Shown piece by piece: positions 8,122-16,738 of a DNA stretch of 64,000 nt. Origin of the DNA: Nakamurella leprariae (lineage in GTDB: Bacteria > Actinomycetota > Actinomycetes > Mycobacteriales > Nakamurellaceae). The position numbers and the translations under genes were made by a program. The first letter of the stretch is position 1; each line of letters opens with the position of its first letter. The stretch covers positions 124,001 through 188,000 of the forward strand of contig NZ_JAERWK010000003.1 of NCBI RefSeq assembly GCF_016918035.1, read 5' to 3'. The notes under the pieces are model-generated. The model made no database searches and was not told the DNA's origin. It saw nothing but the letters and a program-made list of their open reading frames with translations.

Positions 8122-9110
8122 TCAGACGCCATCGGGTCGCAGGCCGAGCTCATTGGGCGCGGCGAGGTCAACGTGCACTCGACCACCGAGGGAGCCCGGC
8201 GGATCCGGTCCTCGAGGGCCCGCAGCCGCACGGCCAGGTGGGTCTCGGTGTCGTCGCCCGTCAGGTCGACATCGGCGATCAGGTAGATCTGCCGGGGTCC
8301 CACGAACACCATCCGCAGGGCGGTCACCCGGTCCACATCGGGCAGGTCGAGCAGCGCCGCGAGGGCGGCGTCCCGCATCCGCGGGGTGACCTCCTGCCCG
8401 ACCAGGAACTGGCGGTTGCGGTTGATGAGCACGGCCGCCACGACGGCCAGCACCAGGCCCACCCCGATCGACCCGATGGCGTCCGGCACCGGCGAGCCGG
8501 TGAGCTGGTGCAGGCCCAGGCCCGCTGCCGCGATGAGCAACCCGACCAGCGCCGCGGCGTCCTCGGCGAACACCGCGCGCAGCGTCGGGTCCGAGGTCGC
8601 CAACACGTGGTCCAGCAGGTCCTCCTGCACCTCGGCGGCCTCGCGGCGGGCCTGGCGGACCGACTGCAGGAACGAGATGCCCTCGAGCACGAAGGCCACG
8701 GCCAGCACCGGGTAGCCCACCAGGTAGTCGGTGGCCGGTTCCGGATCGATGAGCTCCTGGATCCCGTGCGTGATGGAGACCGCCGCACCCGCGACGAACA
8801 ATCCGAGCGCCGCGAACAGCGACCAGACGTAGGCCTCCCGCCCGGTGCCCAGCGGGTGGGCCCGGTCAGGAGGCCGCCGGGACCGGCGGTCGGCGATGAG
8901 CAGGAAGATCTCGTTGCCGGTGTCCGCCCAGGAATGCGCCGCCTCGGCCACCAGCGACGCCGACGCGGTGATCCCGGCGGCGACCGACTTGGCCACGGCC
9001 ACCAGCAGGTTCGCACCGAACGCGATCAGCACGGTCATCGTGCTCTCGGACCGCCCTGCGGCCGGGAGATCGAGGACGGATGCCCCGTCCGGCGGTCCGG
9101 GGTCGGTCAC
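8122..9110 (-). CDS. Cation diffusion facilitator, frameshifted near C-terminus
   Basis: CDF-family efflux antiporter, exporting divalent metals such as Zn, Co or Fe in exchange for protons. Six membrane segments are apparent. The metal site is visible as HSWADTGNE in helix 2 and FAEDAAALVG in helix 5, and the cytoplasmic domain contains ADVDLTGDD. The GTG start at 9110 overlaps the stop of the LLM gene (GTGA). Near 8176-8183 the frame is broken: the natural ending LAAPNELGLRPDGV, stopping at 8122, is reached only if one G is restored in a GAGGTG context. The annotated span is therefore one base short of whole codons. Without the shift the frame reads far into the antisense of the AraC gene. 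A sequencing error is as likely as a real mutation. Confidence 0.8.
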
Positions 9111-9979
9111 CAGGCGCTGATCTCCGGTACGACCCGCCGGCCCAGCAGCTCCAGCGGCCGCAGCGTGGCGACCTCGGGCAGCGAGCCGTGCACCTGCTGG
9201 ATGCCGAGGTCGGCGAACCTGCGGAGCTTGCCGAGCAGCGCGTCGATCTTCTCGCCGTCCGGACCCGGGTCCAGGCCGGTCATCACCGTCTTCTCGATGT
9301 CGTCGTAGTTCCGGCCGACCGCGTCGCAGTGACCGCGCAGCACCTCGAGCTTGTGCTCCAGCTCCGGGGTGTCGAACAGATTGCACGCCTGCGCGTACTG
9401 GGCGACCATCCGCAGCGTCTTCTTCTCCCCCGCGCCGCCGATGAGGATCGGCGGGTGCGGGCGGCGCAGCGACTGCGGCGAGTTCAGCGTGCGCGCCAAG
9501 GTGTAGTGCTTGCCCTGGTACGGCGACTCGTCGTCACTCCACATCTGCAGACAGATCTGCAGCGCCTCCTCGAGCCGCTCGAAGCGCTCCTTGGTGGACG
9601 GGAACGGCAGGCCGAGCCCGAGCGACTCCTCCTCGTTCCAGGCGGCGCCGATGCCGAGCATCGCCCGGCCCTCGGACAGCACGTCCAGCGTGGTGACCGC
9701 CTTGGCCAGCAACCCGGGCTCGCGGTAGACGACGGCGGTGACCCAGGCCAGCAGCTCGATCTCCGAGGTGCGGGCGGCCAGGTAGCCCAGGGCGGTGTAC
9801 GCCTCGAGCATGTCCAGCTCCGGCGGGCCGACCACGCCGATCTGCCAGACGTGGTCCATCACGCTGAGCCGGGCGAAGCCCTGTTCCTCGGCCGTCTCGG
9901 CGATCCGGGTCAGGTCCCGGGCCAGGGTCTGCGGACCTCCGGCGTAGGTGAAGTTGGGAACGTGCAGTCCGAGTCTCAT
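9107..9979 (-). CDS. LLM-class F420-dependent oxidoreductase
   Basis: A 290-residue luciferase-like monooxygenase-family protein, TIM-barrel, of the F420-using actinobacterial group (TIGR03560-like). Typical pieces are MRLGLHVPNF, SVMDHVWQI, LGYLAARTSEIELL, GRAMLGIGAAWNEEE, HPPILIGGAGEKKTLRM and the C-terminal QQVHGSLPE. The substrate is unknown. An upstream in-frame start exists, but the ATG at 9979 has GAGGGAGA six bases before it and gives the canonical N-terminus. Its TGA overlaps the GTG of the cation efflux gene, so the two are probably co-translated; a functional connection between them is not evident. Confidence 0.88.
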   Translation of the reverse strand: MRLGLHVPNFTYAGGPQTLARDLTRIAETAEEQGFARLSVMDHVWQIGVVGPPELDMLEAYTALGYLAARTSEIELLAWVTAVVYREPGLLAKAVTTLDVLSEGRAMLGIGAAWNEEESLGLGLPFPSTKERFERLEEALQICLQMWSDDESPYQGKHYTLARTLNSPQSLRRPHPPILIGGAGEKKTLRMVAQYAQACNLFDTPELEHKLEVLRGHCDAVGRNYDDIEKTVMTGLDPGPDGEKIDALLGKLRRFADLGIQQVHGSLPEVATLRPLELLGRRVVPEISAW

Positions 9980-10039
9980 GGAGCGATCTCCCTCTCGTGT
10001 GGTCACCGCGAGTGACCCCGACCGGGGGCCGGCGGCCGG

Positions 10040-10543
10040 TCACCGACCGGTGAAGAACCACCGCCACCAGCTGCCGCTGCGAACCCGCCGATCGGCGACA
10101 GCGGGCACCGAAGGTCTCGCGGCCAGTGCCGATCTCGATCGTCGCACCTCCCGGTCGAGCTCCCACCTCCGGACCACCTCGTCCACGTCGACCGGGCTGC
10201 GCGCCACCGGGATCGACGAGGTCGGAGTGCGGATCTCCGCGCGGATCCTGGCGTTGAGCGCCTCGGCCTCGGCCCGGACGGCGCTCTGTCTGGACATCAG
10301 CACCACCCGGTGGCGCAGCGTCTCGAGCTCCTTGCGCAGCTTGAGCGGCTCGGGCAGGAACTCGCTGCCAGGTACGTTCTCCCGCTCGGCGTACTGCTTG
10401 ATCCACCAGTACTCGTCGCGCACGGCCGCATCGGCCGCCCGCAGCGGTCGGCCGGCGCCGGGCAGCTCGTCGAAGTCCCCACGGGCCTGGGCCTCGGCGA
10501 TCAGTTCGTCGGCCCGGCGCGCACGGTGCGGATGCCCGGACAC
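10040..10543 (-). CDS. DUF1992 (DnaJ-homologue subfamily C member 28 domain) protein
   Basis: A 167-residue cytoplasmic protein whose N-terminal half matches the DUF1992 conserved domain: ADELIAEAQARGDFDELPGAGRPL and YWWIKQYAERENVPGSEFLP, followed by a helical RKELETLRHRV region. The function of this domain is unknown; the name comes from its presence in a eukaryotic J-protein, and no J domain is present here. The C-terminal 60 residues are basic and rich in Arg and Trp. GTG start with a GAGG just upstream. Monocistronic, divergent from the SAP-domain gene. Confidence 0.85.
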   Translation of the reverse strand: MSGHPHRARRADELIAEAQARGDFDELPGAGRPLRAADAAVRDEYWWIKQYAERENVPGSEFLPEPLKLRKELETLRHRVVLMSRQSAVRAEAEALNARIRAEIRTPTSSIPVARSPVDVDEVVRRWELDREVRRSRSALAARPSVPAVADRRVRSGSWWRWFFTGR

Positions 10544-10777
10544 CGCCTCACCCCATCCCGTCCCGGTGATCCCGTCCCATCCATGCTGCCGGACGTCGCG
10601 GCGACCCGGGCGCGCCGATCCCGCCGCTCAGCCGCTCAGGTCTGATCCGAGCCGAGCACGGCACCCGGACTACGCTGACCCACCGGACGGCGTGTTCCCC
10701 GGATCCCGGGACGTCGTCATGGCCGACCCGCGACCCGACGGCGCCCAGACCGGCGCGACCGTCAGGAGGGAGTGGAC

Positions 10778-11734
10778 ATGCCCGACCACGGTGGGACTGT
10801 TCCCGGAGCCGACGAGCAGGTCGGTGGAGCCACGGCGGACGCGACCGGAGGTGCCGGATCCCGCCCTTCAGAGGAGCAGGCACCCGGCGATGAGCCGTCG
10901 ACCGCGGACGCAGAGGCCGGCGGTCAGCCTGACCTCCAGACCCAGCTGCGGACGCTCGTCGAGCACGTGATGACCGATCCCGGCCGGCTCGCCGGCTCGC
11001 TCGCGTCCGAGGCCGGTGAGGTGGGCCGCACGCTGCGCGACCAGGTCCGCGAGCAGCTCAGCCACCCGACCGCTCTGCCTGCGGCCACCCTCGAGGCGGT
11101 CCGGCACCAGGCGGCGGCGGTCCGCCGTCAGCTGTTCGGCGAGGGCTCGGTCGGCGCCCAGGTCTCCGACCGGCTCGACGAGAGCACCGACGCGGTCAAC
11201 GAGCGCGTGCGGCCGTACCTCGAGTCCGCCGGCCACACCCTGCGTGAGGTGGTCGACTCGGTCACCGACCAGCTCATGGCTCTGCGCGAGCAGGCCGGAT
11301 CGGTCGCGCACGCGATCGAGCAGACGCTCCGCGGTCGCACCGGCGCCGAGTCCGACGAGCCCGGCCCGACCGAACGGGCCGCGGGATCGGAGGAGACCGA
11401 GGCGACGGCGGACCACCTCGAGATCGGTGACCCGAGCGACGCCGACGGTGTGGCCACCCCGGCCACCCCGGCCCCGCACCACGTCGACCCGCTGCCGCAC
11501 GCCGAGGCACCGACCACGACCGGGACCACCCGCACCGAGCCGGTCCCGGACGCCGCCACGGCTACCGCCGCCGAGACGGCCACCGCTACCGACACCACCC
11601 CGCAGCCCGCCAAGGAGTACGGCGGCCGCACCCGGGCCGATCTGCAGGCAGAGCTGCGCCGTCGCGACCTGCCCGCTGGGGGCACCATGGCGCAGATGCG
11701 TGAGCGACTCATCGCCGACGACCAGCAGTCGTGA
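10778..11734 (+). CDS. Ala/Glu-rich helical protein with C-terminal SAP domain
   Basis: A 318-residue protein. Residues 1-50 are low-complexity and acidic. The middle (about 50-185) is predicted amphipathic helix with frequent Ala, Gln, Glu and Arg, like phasin or histone-like helical proteins. A Thr/Ala/Pro-rich acidic linker follows. The last 35 residues (YGGRTRADLQAELRRRDLPA and following) form a SAP motif, a helix-extension-helix fold often found in DNA- or RNA-associated proteins. The ATG at 10778 is chosen because GGAGGGA ends six bases before it; a GTG six bases earlier is too close. Its stop overlaps the start of the PhoD-like gene. Function unknown. Confidence 0.75.
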   Translation: MPDHGGTVPGADEQVGGATADATGGAGSRPSEEQAPGDEPSTADAEAGGQPDLQTQLRTLVEHVMTDPGRLAGSLASEAGEVGRTLRDQVREQLSHPTALPAATLEAVRHQAAAVRRQLFGEGSVGAQVSDRLDESTDAVNERVRPYLESAGHTLREVVDSVTDQLMALREQAGSVAHAIEQTLRGRTGAESDEPGPTERAAGSEETEATADHLEIGDPSDADGVATPATPAPHHVDPLPHAEAPTTTGTTRTEPVPDAATATAAETATATDTTPQPAKEYGGRTRADLQAELRRRDLPAGGTMAQMRERLIADDQQS

Positions 11735-13470
11735 CGGGGCTGCGGATCGGACCGCTGCTCAGGCACATCGGACCGACCGACGCCACCGTCTGGGTGGAGA
11801 CCGACACCCCGTGTGAGGTCGAGGTGCTCGGCCACCGCGAGCACACCTGGACGGTGGCCGGGCACCACTACGCACTGGTCACCGTGACCGGGCTGACGCC
11901 GCGCGCCGCGGTGGCGTACGACGTCCGGCTGGACGGGCAGCAGGTCTGGCCGCGCCCGGACTCGTCGCTGCCCCGGCCGACGATCCGGACGCTGCCGGCG
12001 GATGCCGAGCAGATCCGGCTCGCGTTCGGCTCTTGCCGCTACGCCAACGGCGCCGCGGTGGTGGGTGACGCCGGCTACGACGACGACGCCCTGGACTGCT
12101 ACGCCCGGCAGCTCGCGCAATCGCCGCCCGAGCAGTGGCCGCACGCGTTGCTCCTGCTCGGCGACCAGGTCTACGCCGACGAGACGTCCGAGCGGACCCA
12201 GCAGCGGATCCGCCAGCGCCGCGACCCCGACGACGACACGGGGCCGGGCGTCGAGGTCGCCGACTACGAGGAGTACACCTGGCTCTACGAGGAGTCCTGG
12301 ACCGATCCGCACGTGGCCTGGCTGCTGGCCACCGTCCCGGTGTCGATGATCTTCGACGACCACGACGTGCACGACGACTGGAACACCTCCCAGACGTGGC
12401 GCCAGGACATGCAGGCCACCTCCTGGTGGGCCGAGCGCATCACCGGGGCGTTGAGCTCCTACTGGGTGTACCAGCACCTGGGCAACCTCTCCCCCGCCGA
12501 GCTGGACGAGCTCGACCTGTACCAGCAGCTCCGCACGCACGCCGGTGACGCCGAGCCGCTGCTGCGGGAGTTCGCGTCGGCCGCCGACCAGGAGGCCGAC
12601 GGCGGGAAGCCAGCGCGCTGGTCCTACCGCCGCGACCTGGGCCGCACCCGGCTGCTGATGATCGACTCGCGGTGTGGACGGATCCTCACCGACGACGAGC
12701 GCAGCATGATCAGCGACACCGAGTTCAACTGGATCACCGACCAGCTGCCCGGTGACTACGACCATCTGCTGATCGGCACGTCCCTGCCCTGGCTGCTCCC
12801 CCGCGCCATGCACGACGTCGAGGCCTGGGACGAGCAGCTGGCTGCCGGTCGACGCGGTCGTCGGCCGGCCCGAGTGGCCGAAACACTCCGCCGAGCGGCC
12901 GATCTCGAGCACTGGGCGTCGTTCCGCGACTCCTTCGAACGGCTCACCTCACTGATCCGGGACGTCGCCGAGGGCCGCGTCGGACCGGGCGCGCAGGGCC
13001 GCACGCCGGCCACCGTCGCAGTGCTGTCCGGGGACGTGCACCACGCGTACCTGTCCCGCGCCTGGTGGGCCGATGACGACGCGTCGGGCCCGGGCGGCCG
13101 CGACGCCGAGCGAGCACCGGAGCATGCCGCGGTGTTCCAGCTGACCTGCTCCCCGCTGCACAACTCTGTCCCGTGGCCCATGAAGCTGGCGTTCCGGCTG
13201 GCCTGGAGCCGGGCGGCGGAGCGGGTGGTCCGCCGGCTGCTCCGGGTGCTCGGGCCCGTGCCGGAGCCGTCGGTGTCCTGGGAGCGCACGGCTGGCCCGT
13301 TCTTCGGCGACCTGCTGGCCGAACTCACCATCGACGGCCGCCGGGCCTCGATCCAGGTGAACCGCGCCAGTCGACGCCGCGAGGCGGCCGGCCTCACCCC
13401 GACCGCCCGGCTGGAGCTCACGTCCCCGACCCCCGCGAGGCAGCCGAGCGCTCCCTCGCCACGACCCTAG
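11731..13470 (+). CDS. PhoD-like metallophosphoesterase
   Basis: A 579-residue member of the alkaline phosphatase D superfamily. Motifs of the dinuclear metal site are visible in order: AFGSCRYANG, LLLGDQVYADE, IFDDHDVHDDWN, LLIGTSLPW and LSGDVHHAY. The N-terminal 90 residues form the fibronectin-like PhoD N domain. There is no Tat or Sec signal peptide, unlike secreted PhoD, so it should act in the cytoplasm; phosphodiester substrates are possible but unproven. The C-terminal 100 residues are Arg-rich. GTG start overlaps the SAP-protein stop (GTGA). Ends nine bases before thyA, so co-transcription with thyA is possible. Confidence 0.87.
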   Translation: MTGLRIGPLLRHIGPTDATVWVETDTPCEVEVLGHREHTWTVAGHHYALVTVTGLTPRAAVAYDVRLDGQQVWPRPDSSLPRPTIRTLPADAEQIRLAFGSCRYANGAAVVGDAGYDDDALDCYARQLAQSPPEQWPHALLLLGDQVYADETSERTQQRIRQRRDPDDDTGPGVEVADYEEYTWLYEESWTDPHVAWLLATVPVSMIFDDHDVHDDWNTSQTWRQDMQATSWWAERITGALSSYWVYQHLGNLSPAELDELDLYQQLRTHAGDAEPLLREFASAADQEADGGKPARWSYRRDLGRTRLLMIDSRCGRILTDDERSMISDTEFNWITDQLPGDYDHLLIGTSLPWLLPRAMHDVEAWDEQLAAGRRGRRPARVAETLRRAADLEHWASFRDSFERLTSLIRDVAEGRVGPGAQGRTPATVAVLSGDVHHAYLSRAWWADDDASGPGGRDAERAPEHAAVFQLTCSPLHNSVPWPMKLAFRLAWSRAAERVVRRLLRVLGPVPEPSVSWERTAGPFFGDLLAELTIDGRRASIQVNRASRRREAAGLTPTARLELTSPTPARQPSAPSPRP

Positions 13471-13479
13471 GCTGGCCGG

Positions 13480-14274
13480 ATGCAGCAGTACCTCGACCTC
13501 ATGCAGCGGATCCTGGACACGGGCATCGACAAGTCGGACCGCACCGGCACCGGGACCCGGAGCATCTTCGGTCACCAGATGCGCTTCGATCTGGCCGACG
13601 GCCTGCCGGTGGTGACGACCAAGAAGGTGCACCTGCGGTCCGTCGTGGTGGAGCTGCTGTGGTTCCTGCGCGGCTCCACCAACGTCCGCTGGTTGCAGGA
13701 GCGCGGCGTCTCCATCTGGGACGAGTGGGCCGACCCCGAGGGTGAGCTGGGACCGGTGTACGGCCACCAGTGGCGGTCCTGGCCCACCCCCGACGGCGGC
13801 TCGATCGACCAGATCGCCGCGGTGGTGTCCTCGCTGCGGGCCAACCCCGACTCGCGTCGGCACATCGTCTCGGCGTGGAACGTGGCCGAGGTCAAGGACA
13901 TGGCCCTCCCGCCGTGTCACACGATGTTCCAGTTCTACGTCGCGGACGGCCGGCTGTCCTGTCAGCTCTACCAGCGGTCCGCGGACGTGTTCCTGGGCGT
14001 GCCGTTCAACATCGCGTCGTACGCGTTGCTCACCGCCATGGTCGCGCAGGTCGTCGGCCTCCGGCCGGGCGACTTCGTCCACACCATGGGCGATGCGCAC
14101 CTGTACTCGAACCACTTCGAGCAGGCCCGATCGCAGTTGACCCGGACGCCGCGCCCGCTGCCGACCCTGCAGCTCAACCCGGCCGTCACCGAGCTGGACG
14201 CCTTCGACGTCGAGGACATCACCATCCTCGGCTACGACCCGCATCCGGCCATCAAGGCCCCGGTCGCGGTCTGA
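13480..14274 (+). CDS. thyA: Thymidylate synthase
   Basis: Converts dUMP to dTMP using 5,10-methylenetetrahydrofolate as carbon donor and reductant, producing dihydrofolate. 264 residues, the same length as the E. coli enzyme. The catalytic Cys146 lies in [12 protein letters not shown]. Other signatures are [15 protein letters not shown], the RRHIVSAWN phosphate-binding stretch, [17 protein letters not shown] and HLYSNH. The ribosome binding site is weak. It is followed directly by folA, which regenerates tetrahydrofolate from its product, a common pairing. Confidence 0.98.
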   Translation: MQQYLDLMQRILDTGIDKSDRTGTGTRSIFGHQMRFDLADGLPVVTTKKVHLRSVVVELLWFLRGSTNVRWLQERGVSIWDEWADPEGELGPVYGHQWRSWPTPDGGSIDQIAAVVSSLRANPDSRRHIVSAWNVAEVKDMALPPCHTMFQFYVADGRLSCQLYQRSADVFLGVPFNIASYALLTAMVAQVVGLRPGDFVHTMGDAHLYSNHFEQARSQLTRTPRPLPTLQLNPAVTELDAFDVEDITILGYDPHPAIKAPVAV

Positions 14275-14280
14275 GGCCGT

Positions 14281-14352
14281 GCAGACCGGAAGGCAGACCG
14301 GAAGGCAGACCGAAGTGCAGAAGGAGATGCAGACGGAAGTGCAGGCGGGGAT
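14281..14352 (+). repeat. Six imperfect 12-bp tandem repeats before folA
   Basis: Six consecutive 12-base units beginning GCAG; the first two are identical (GCAGACCGGAAG) and the others drift. The array fills the gap between the thyA stop and the canonical folA start and is open in the folA frame, encoding four-residue units (QTGR, QTGR, QTEV, QKEM, QTEV, QAGM). Several units end in ATG or GTG preceded by purine-rich bases, so it offers multiple possible folA starts. Confidence 0.85.
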
Positions 14353-14842
14353 GGAGATCGTGCTCGTCGCCGCGGTCGCCCGCGGCGGGATCATCGGTGC
14401 CGACGGCGGCATGCCGTGGCACCTGCCGGAGGATCTGCGGCGATTCAGGGCGATGACCCTCGGCCATGCCCTGGTCATGGGCCGCCGCACCTTCGGATCG
14501 ATCGGCCGGCCACTGCCCGGTCGGCGCACCGTCGTGGTCACCCGCGACCGGTCGTTCTGCCCGACCGGGGTCGAGGTGGCCGGATCGATCGACGACGCGC
14601 TGGGCCGCGTCGCCGCTCGGCCGCAGCTCGATCCCGCGGGGCACCCGCGCCCGGTGATGGTGGTCGGCGGCGGACAGATCTACCGTCAGACCATCGACCT
14701 GGCCGACCGGCTGGAGATCACCGAGGTCGATCAAGAGGTGGCCGGAGACACCGTGTTCCCGCCCATCGACCCGGACCGGTGGCGCGAGGCTGCCCGCCGG
14801 ACGGGCGACGGCTGCACGTACCTCACCTACGCCCGGGCCTGA
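14351..14842 (+). CDS. folA: Dihydrofolate reductase
   Basis: NADPH-dependent reduction of dihydrofolate to tetrahydrofolate. 163 residues from the ATG at 14351, matching the family length and the usual N-terminus (EIVLVAAVARGGIIGADGG). PWHLPEDLRRFR contains the active-site acidic residue, LVMGRRTFGSIGRPLPGR binds cofactor phosphate, and MVVGGGQIYRQ is the second nucleotide motif. The frame is open back to a GTG at 14279 through the 12-bp repeats, so a longer form is possible; the only Shine-Dalgarno-like tracts lie inside the repeats. Downstream of thyA and closed by a strong stem-loop. Confidence 0.95.
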   Translation: MEIVLVAAVARGGIIGADGGMPWHLPEDLRRFRAMTLGHALVMGRRTFGSIGRPLPGRRTVVVTRDRSFCPTGVEVAGSIDDALGRVAARPQLDPAGHPRPVMVVGGGQIYRQTIDLADRLEITEVDQEVAGDTVFPPIDPDRWREAARRTGDGCTYLTYARA

Positions 14843-14857
14843 TCCGGCCGCCGAACA

Positions 14858-14898
14858 GGCAGAGCCCGCCCTCCCGGAGCGGGAGGACGGGCTCTGCC
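14858..14898. terminator. Bidirectional stem-loop terminator folA/clgR
   Basis: A 19-base stem (14858-14876 with 14880-14898, one mismatch) around a 3-base loop, located between the convergent folA and clgR stops. This is the strongest hairpin in the window. No T-tract is present, as usual for actinobacterial L-shaped terminators. Confidence 0.85.
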
Positions 14899-14915
14899 GG
14901 GGCGATCGTCGCCGG

Positions 14916-15323
14916 TCAGCGCACCGACGGGCTCGGCCGGTTGCGGCCGTAGGGCAGCACGATCCGCAGGGACGGATCGATGGCGGCCCGGACAGAAGCC
15001 TTGACGGCACCGTTGGCCTTGACGGCGGCAGCGGCCGGAGCCGCGGCCTTGCTGGAGTTGGCGGTGACCTCGCGCTTGCCCAGACCAGCCACCGCATCGG
15101 TCCGGATGGTGCGGCTCACCGTGTCGAGCACCTCGGCCAGCTCGAGGTCCAGGGCCTCACAGATCGAGGCCAGCAGCTCACTGGAGGCTTCCTTGCGTCC
15201 GCGCTCGACCTCAGACAGATACCCCAGCGACACGTTGGCCGCCGTCGAGACATCGCGCAGCGTCCGGTTCTGCCGAGTTCTGGCGTCCCGGAGCGTTTCA
15301 CCCAATGCGTCTCGCAAGAGCAC
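14916..15323 (-). CDS. clgR: XRE-family regulator ClgR
   Basis: A 135-residue helix-turn-helix protein matching ClgR, the activator of clp protease and other proteostasis genes in actinobacteria. The Cro/C1-type domain spans about residues 10-65: [20 protein letters not shown], then [22 protein letters not shown]. The C-terminal part is an Ala/Lys-rich linker ending in a basic tail. The GTG at 15323 is selected for GGAGG six bases upstream; the longer open frame lacks family resemblance. It follows rimO, pgsA and cinA on the same strand, the conserved order also seen at Rv2745c-Rv2746c. In other species ClgR is itself degraded by Clp; no such control can be read here. Confidence 0.88.
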   Translation of the reverse strand: MLLRDALGETLRDARTRQNRTLRDVSTAANVSLGYLSEVERGRKEASSELLASICEALDLELAEVLDTVSRTIRTDAVAGLGKREVTANSSKAAAPAAAAVKANGAVKASVRAAIDPSLRIVLPYGRNRPSPSVR

Positions 15324-15572
15324 GTCGCACCTCCTCTCGTCCGCCGATGATGACCCAAGGTACCGGTCCACCCTGACATCCGGTTGCGGAGCCCGGTGCC
15401 GAGTCCTCCCACACGACGGCAGCTGCACCGTCCTGGCCGTCCCGGGGACCGGGACGAGACCACCACCGTGATCAGAGGTTCCGACCGATCCAACGTCACC
15501 GTTCCCGGCGATGTTCCACGGCTCGGATGATGACGGGATCACGGTCGCGTTCCGGCCCCGTTGCGGAGCCGA

Positions 15573-16112
15573 TCAGCCGGTGACGACGCGGTACAGCAGC
15601 TCGAGGGCGCCGGTGACCGCGGCGGCACGCACGGCGGCACGCACGGCGGTAGCTGACCCCGTGGGCAACTCGGCCGGCGATCCGTGGACGGATGTGGGCG
15701 TGCCGGTCGGTCCGGACAGCGCGCAGAACCAGGTGCCGACCTCGATGCCGTCCTGCGGGTCCGGCCCGGCGACACCGGTCAGACCCACTCCGATCGTCGC
15801 GCCGCACCGGCTGCGTGCCCCGGCGGCCAGTTGCTCTGCCACCTGAGGATGCACGGCGCCCACCCGGTCCAACAGGTGCCGGTCGACGCCGGCCAGGCTG
15901 TGCTTGAGATCGGTGGCGTACACGACCAGGCCACCGCGCACCACCGCGCTGGCCCCGGGGACCTCGGTGAGCACCGCGGTGAGCAGCCCGGCGGTGAGCG
16001 ATTCCGCGGTGGCCACCGTCCACGACCGGGCCCGCAGCGCCGCCACCGTCCCGGTCACCAGCCCCGGGTCCACGCCGAGCAGGGCGGCCAGCCCGCCGCC
16101 GGGCGCGGTCAC
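15573..16112 (-). CDS. cinA: CinA C-terminal domain protein (NMN amidohydrolase type)
   Basis: A 179-residue stand-alone CinA/PncC domain. The family deamidates nicotinamide mononucleotide in NAD recycling and was first named competence/damage-inducible. Signatures: VATAESLTAGLLTAVLTEVPGAS, GGLVVYATDLKHSLAGV and GVGLTGVAGPDPQDG. The N-terminal molybdopterin-binding-like domain of full CinA is absent, as in many actinobacteria. The GTG start overlaps the pgsA stop (GTGA), indicating co-translation. A 249-base gap without other genes separates it from clgR. Confidence 0.9.
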   Translation of the reverse strand: MTAPGGGLAALLGVDPGLVTGTVAALRARSWTVATAESLTAGLLTAVLTEVPGASAVVRGGLVVYATDLKHSLAGVDRHLLDRVGAVHPQVAEQLAAGARSRCGATIGVGLTGVAGPDPQDGIEVGTWFCALSGPTGTPTSVHGSPAELPTGSATAVRAAVRAAAVTGALELLYRVVTG

Positions 16113-16738
16113 GGCCGGTCCCCCGGCGACGAGGCGGTCGGCGGCCGGGAGGTCCGGGGCCTGCGGTTGGCCGGTCCGTGGCTGATCAGCGCCATGGCCC
16201 GGATCAGGTAGTCGACACCGGTGGCCACGGTCAGGATGAGCGCGAGCGCCATCATGCCGATCGGCAACCAGCTGATCGCGTTGGGCAGCGGCATCAGGAA
16301 CAATCCGATCGCCACCACCTGCGCCAGGGTCTTGGCCTTGCCACCCGGGGTGGCCGCGATGACGCCGTACCGCAGCACCGCCAGCCGCAACAGCGTGATG
16401 CCGACCTCGCGGATCAGGATGACGAGGGTCACCCACCAGGCCAGATCGGACAGCATCGACAACCCGATGAGCGCGGACCCGGTGAGGGCCTTGTCGGCGA
16501 TCGGATCGGCGATCTTGCCGAAGTCGGTGACCAGCCCGCGCTTGCGCGCGATGTGCCCGTCGTACCGGTCGGTGATGGCGGCGACCGCGAAGATCGCCGT
16601 AGCCGTCCACCGCCAGGCTGCGTCGTGACCACCGCCGGCGAACAGCGCCAGCAGGAACACCGGCACCAGGATCAGGCGCAGCACGGTCAGGGCGTTCGGC
16701 AGGTTCACCAGCGGCACCGGCGGGGTGGGCGCCATCAC
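16109..16738 (-). CDS. pgsA: CDP-diacylglycerol-glycerol-3-phosphate 3-phosphatidyltransferase
   Basis: Membrane enzyme making phosphatidylglycerophosphate from CDP-diacylglycerol and glycerol 3-phosphate. 209 residues with several transmembrane helices. The CDP-alcohol phosphotransferase motif is visible as [21 protein letters not shown], continuing IADK (pattern DG-x2-AR-x8-G-x3-D-x3-D). N-terminal [16 protein letters not shown] is typical. Either GTG at 16738, which overlaps the rimO stop, or the next codon ATG at 16735 starts translation. The C-terminal 25 residues are a polar Arg/Pro tail. Confidence 0.93.
   Translation of the reverse strand: MMAPTPPVPLVNLPNALTVLRLILVPVFLLALFAGGGHDAAWRWTATAIFAVAAITDRYDGHIARKRGLVTDFGKIADPIADKALTGSALIGLSMLSDLAWWVTLVILIREVGITLLRLAVLRYGVIAATPGGKAKTLAQVVAIGLFLMPLPNAISWLPIGMMALALILTVATGVDYLIRAMALISHGPANRRPRTSRPPTASSPGDRP

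Noticed and set aside
10772-10777. GTG start for the SAP-domain protein
   Set aside because: It sits directly against the GGAGGGA ribosome binding site; the ATG six bases later is correctly spaced.
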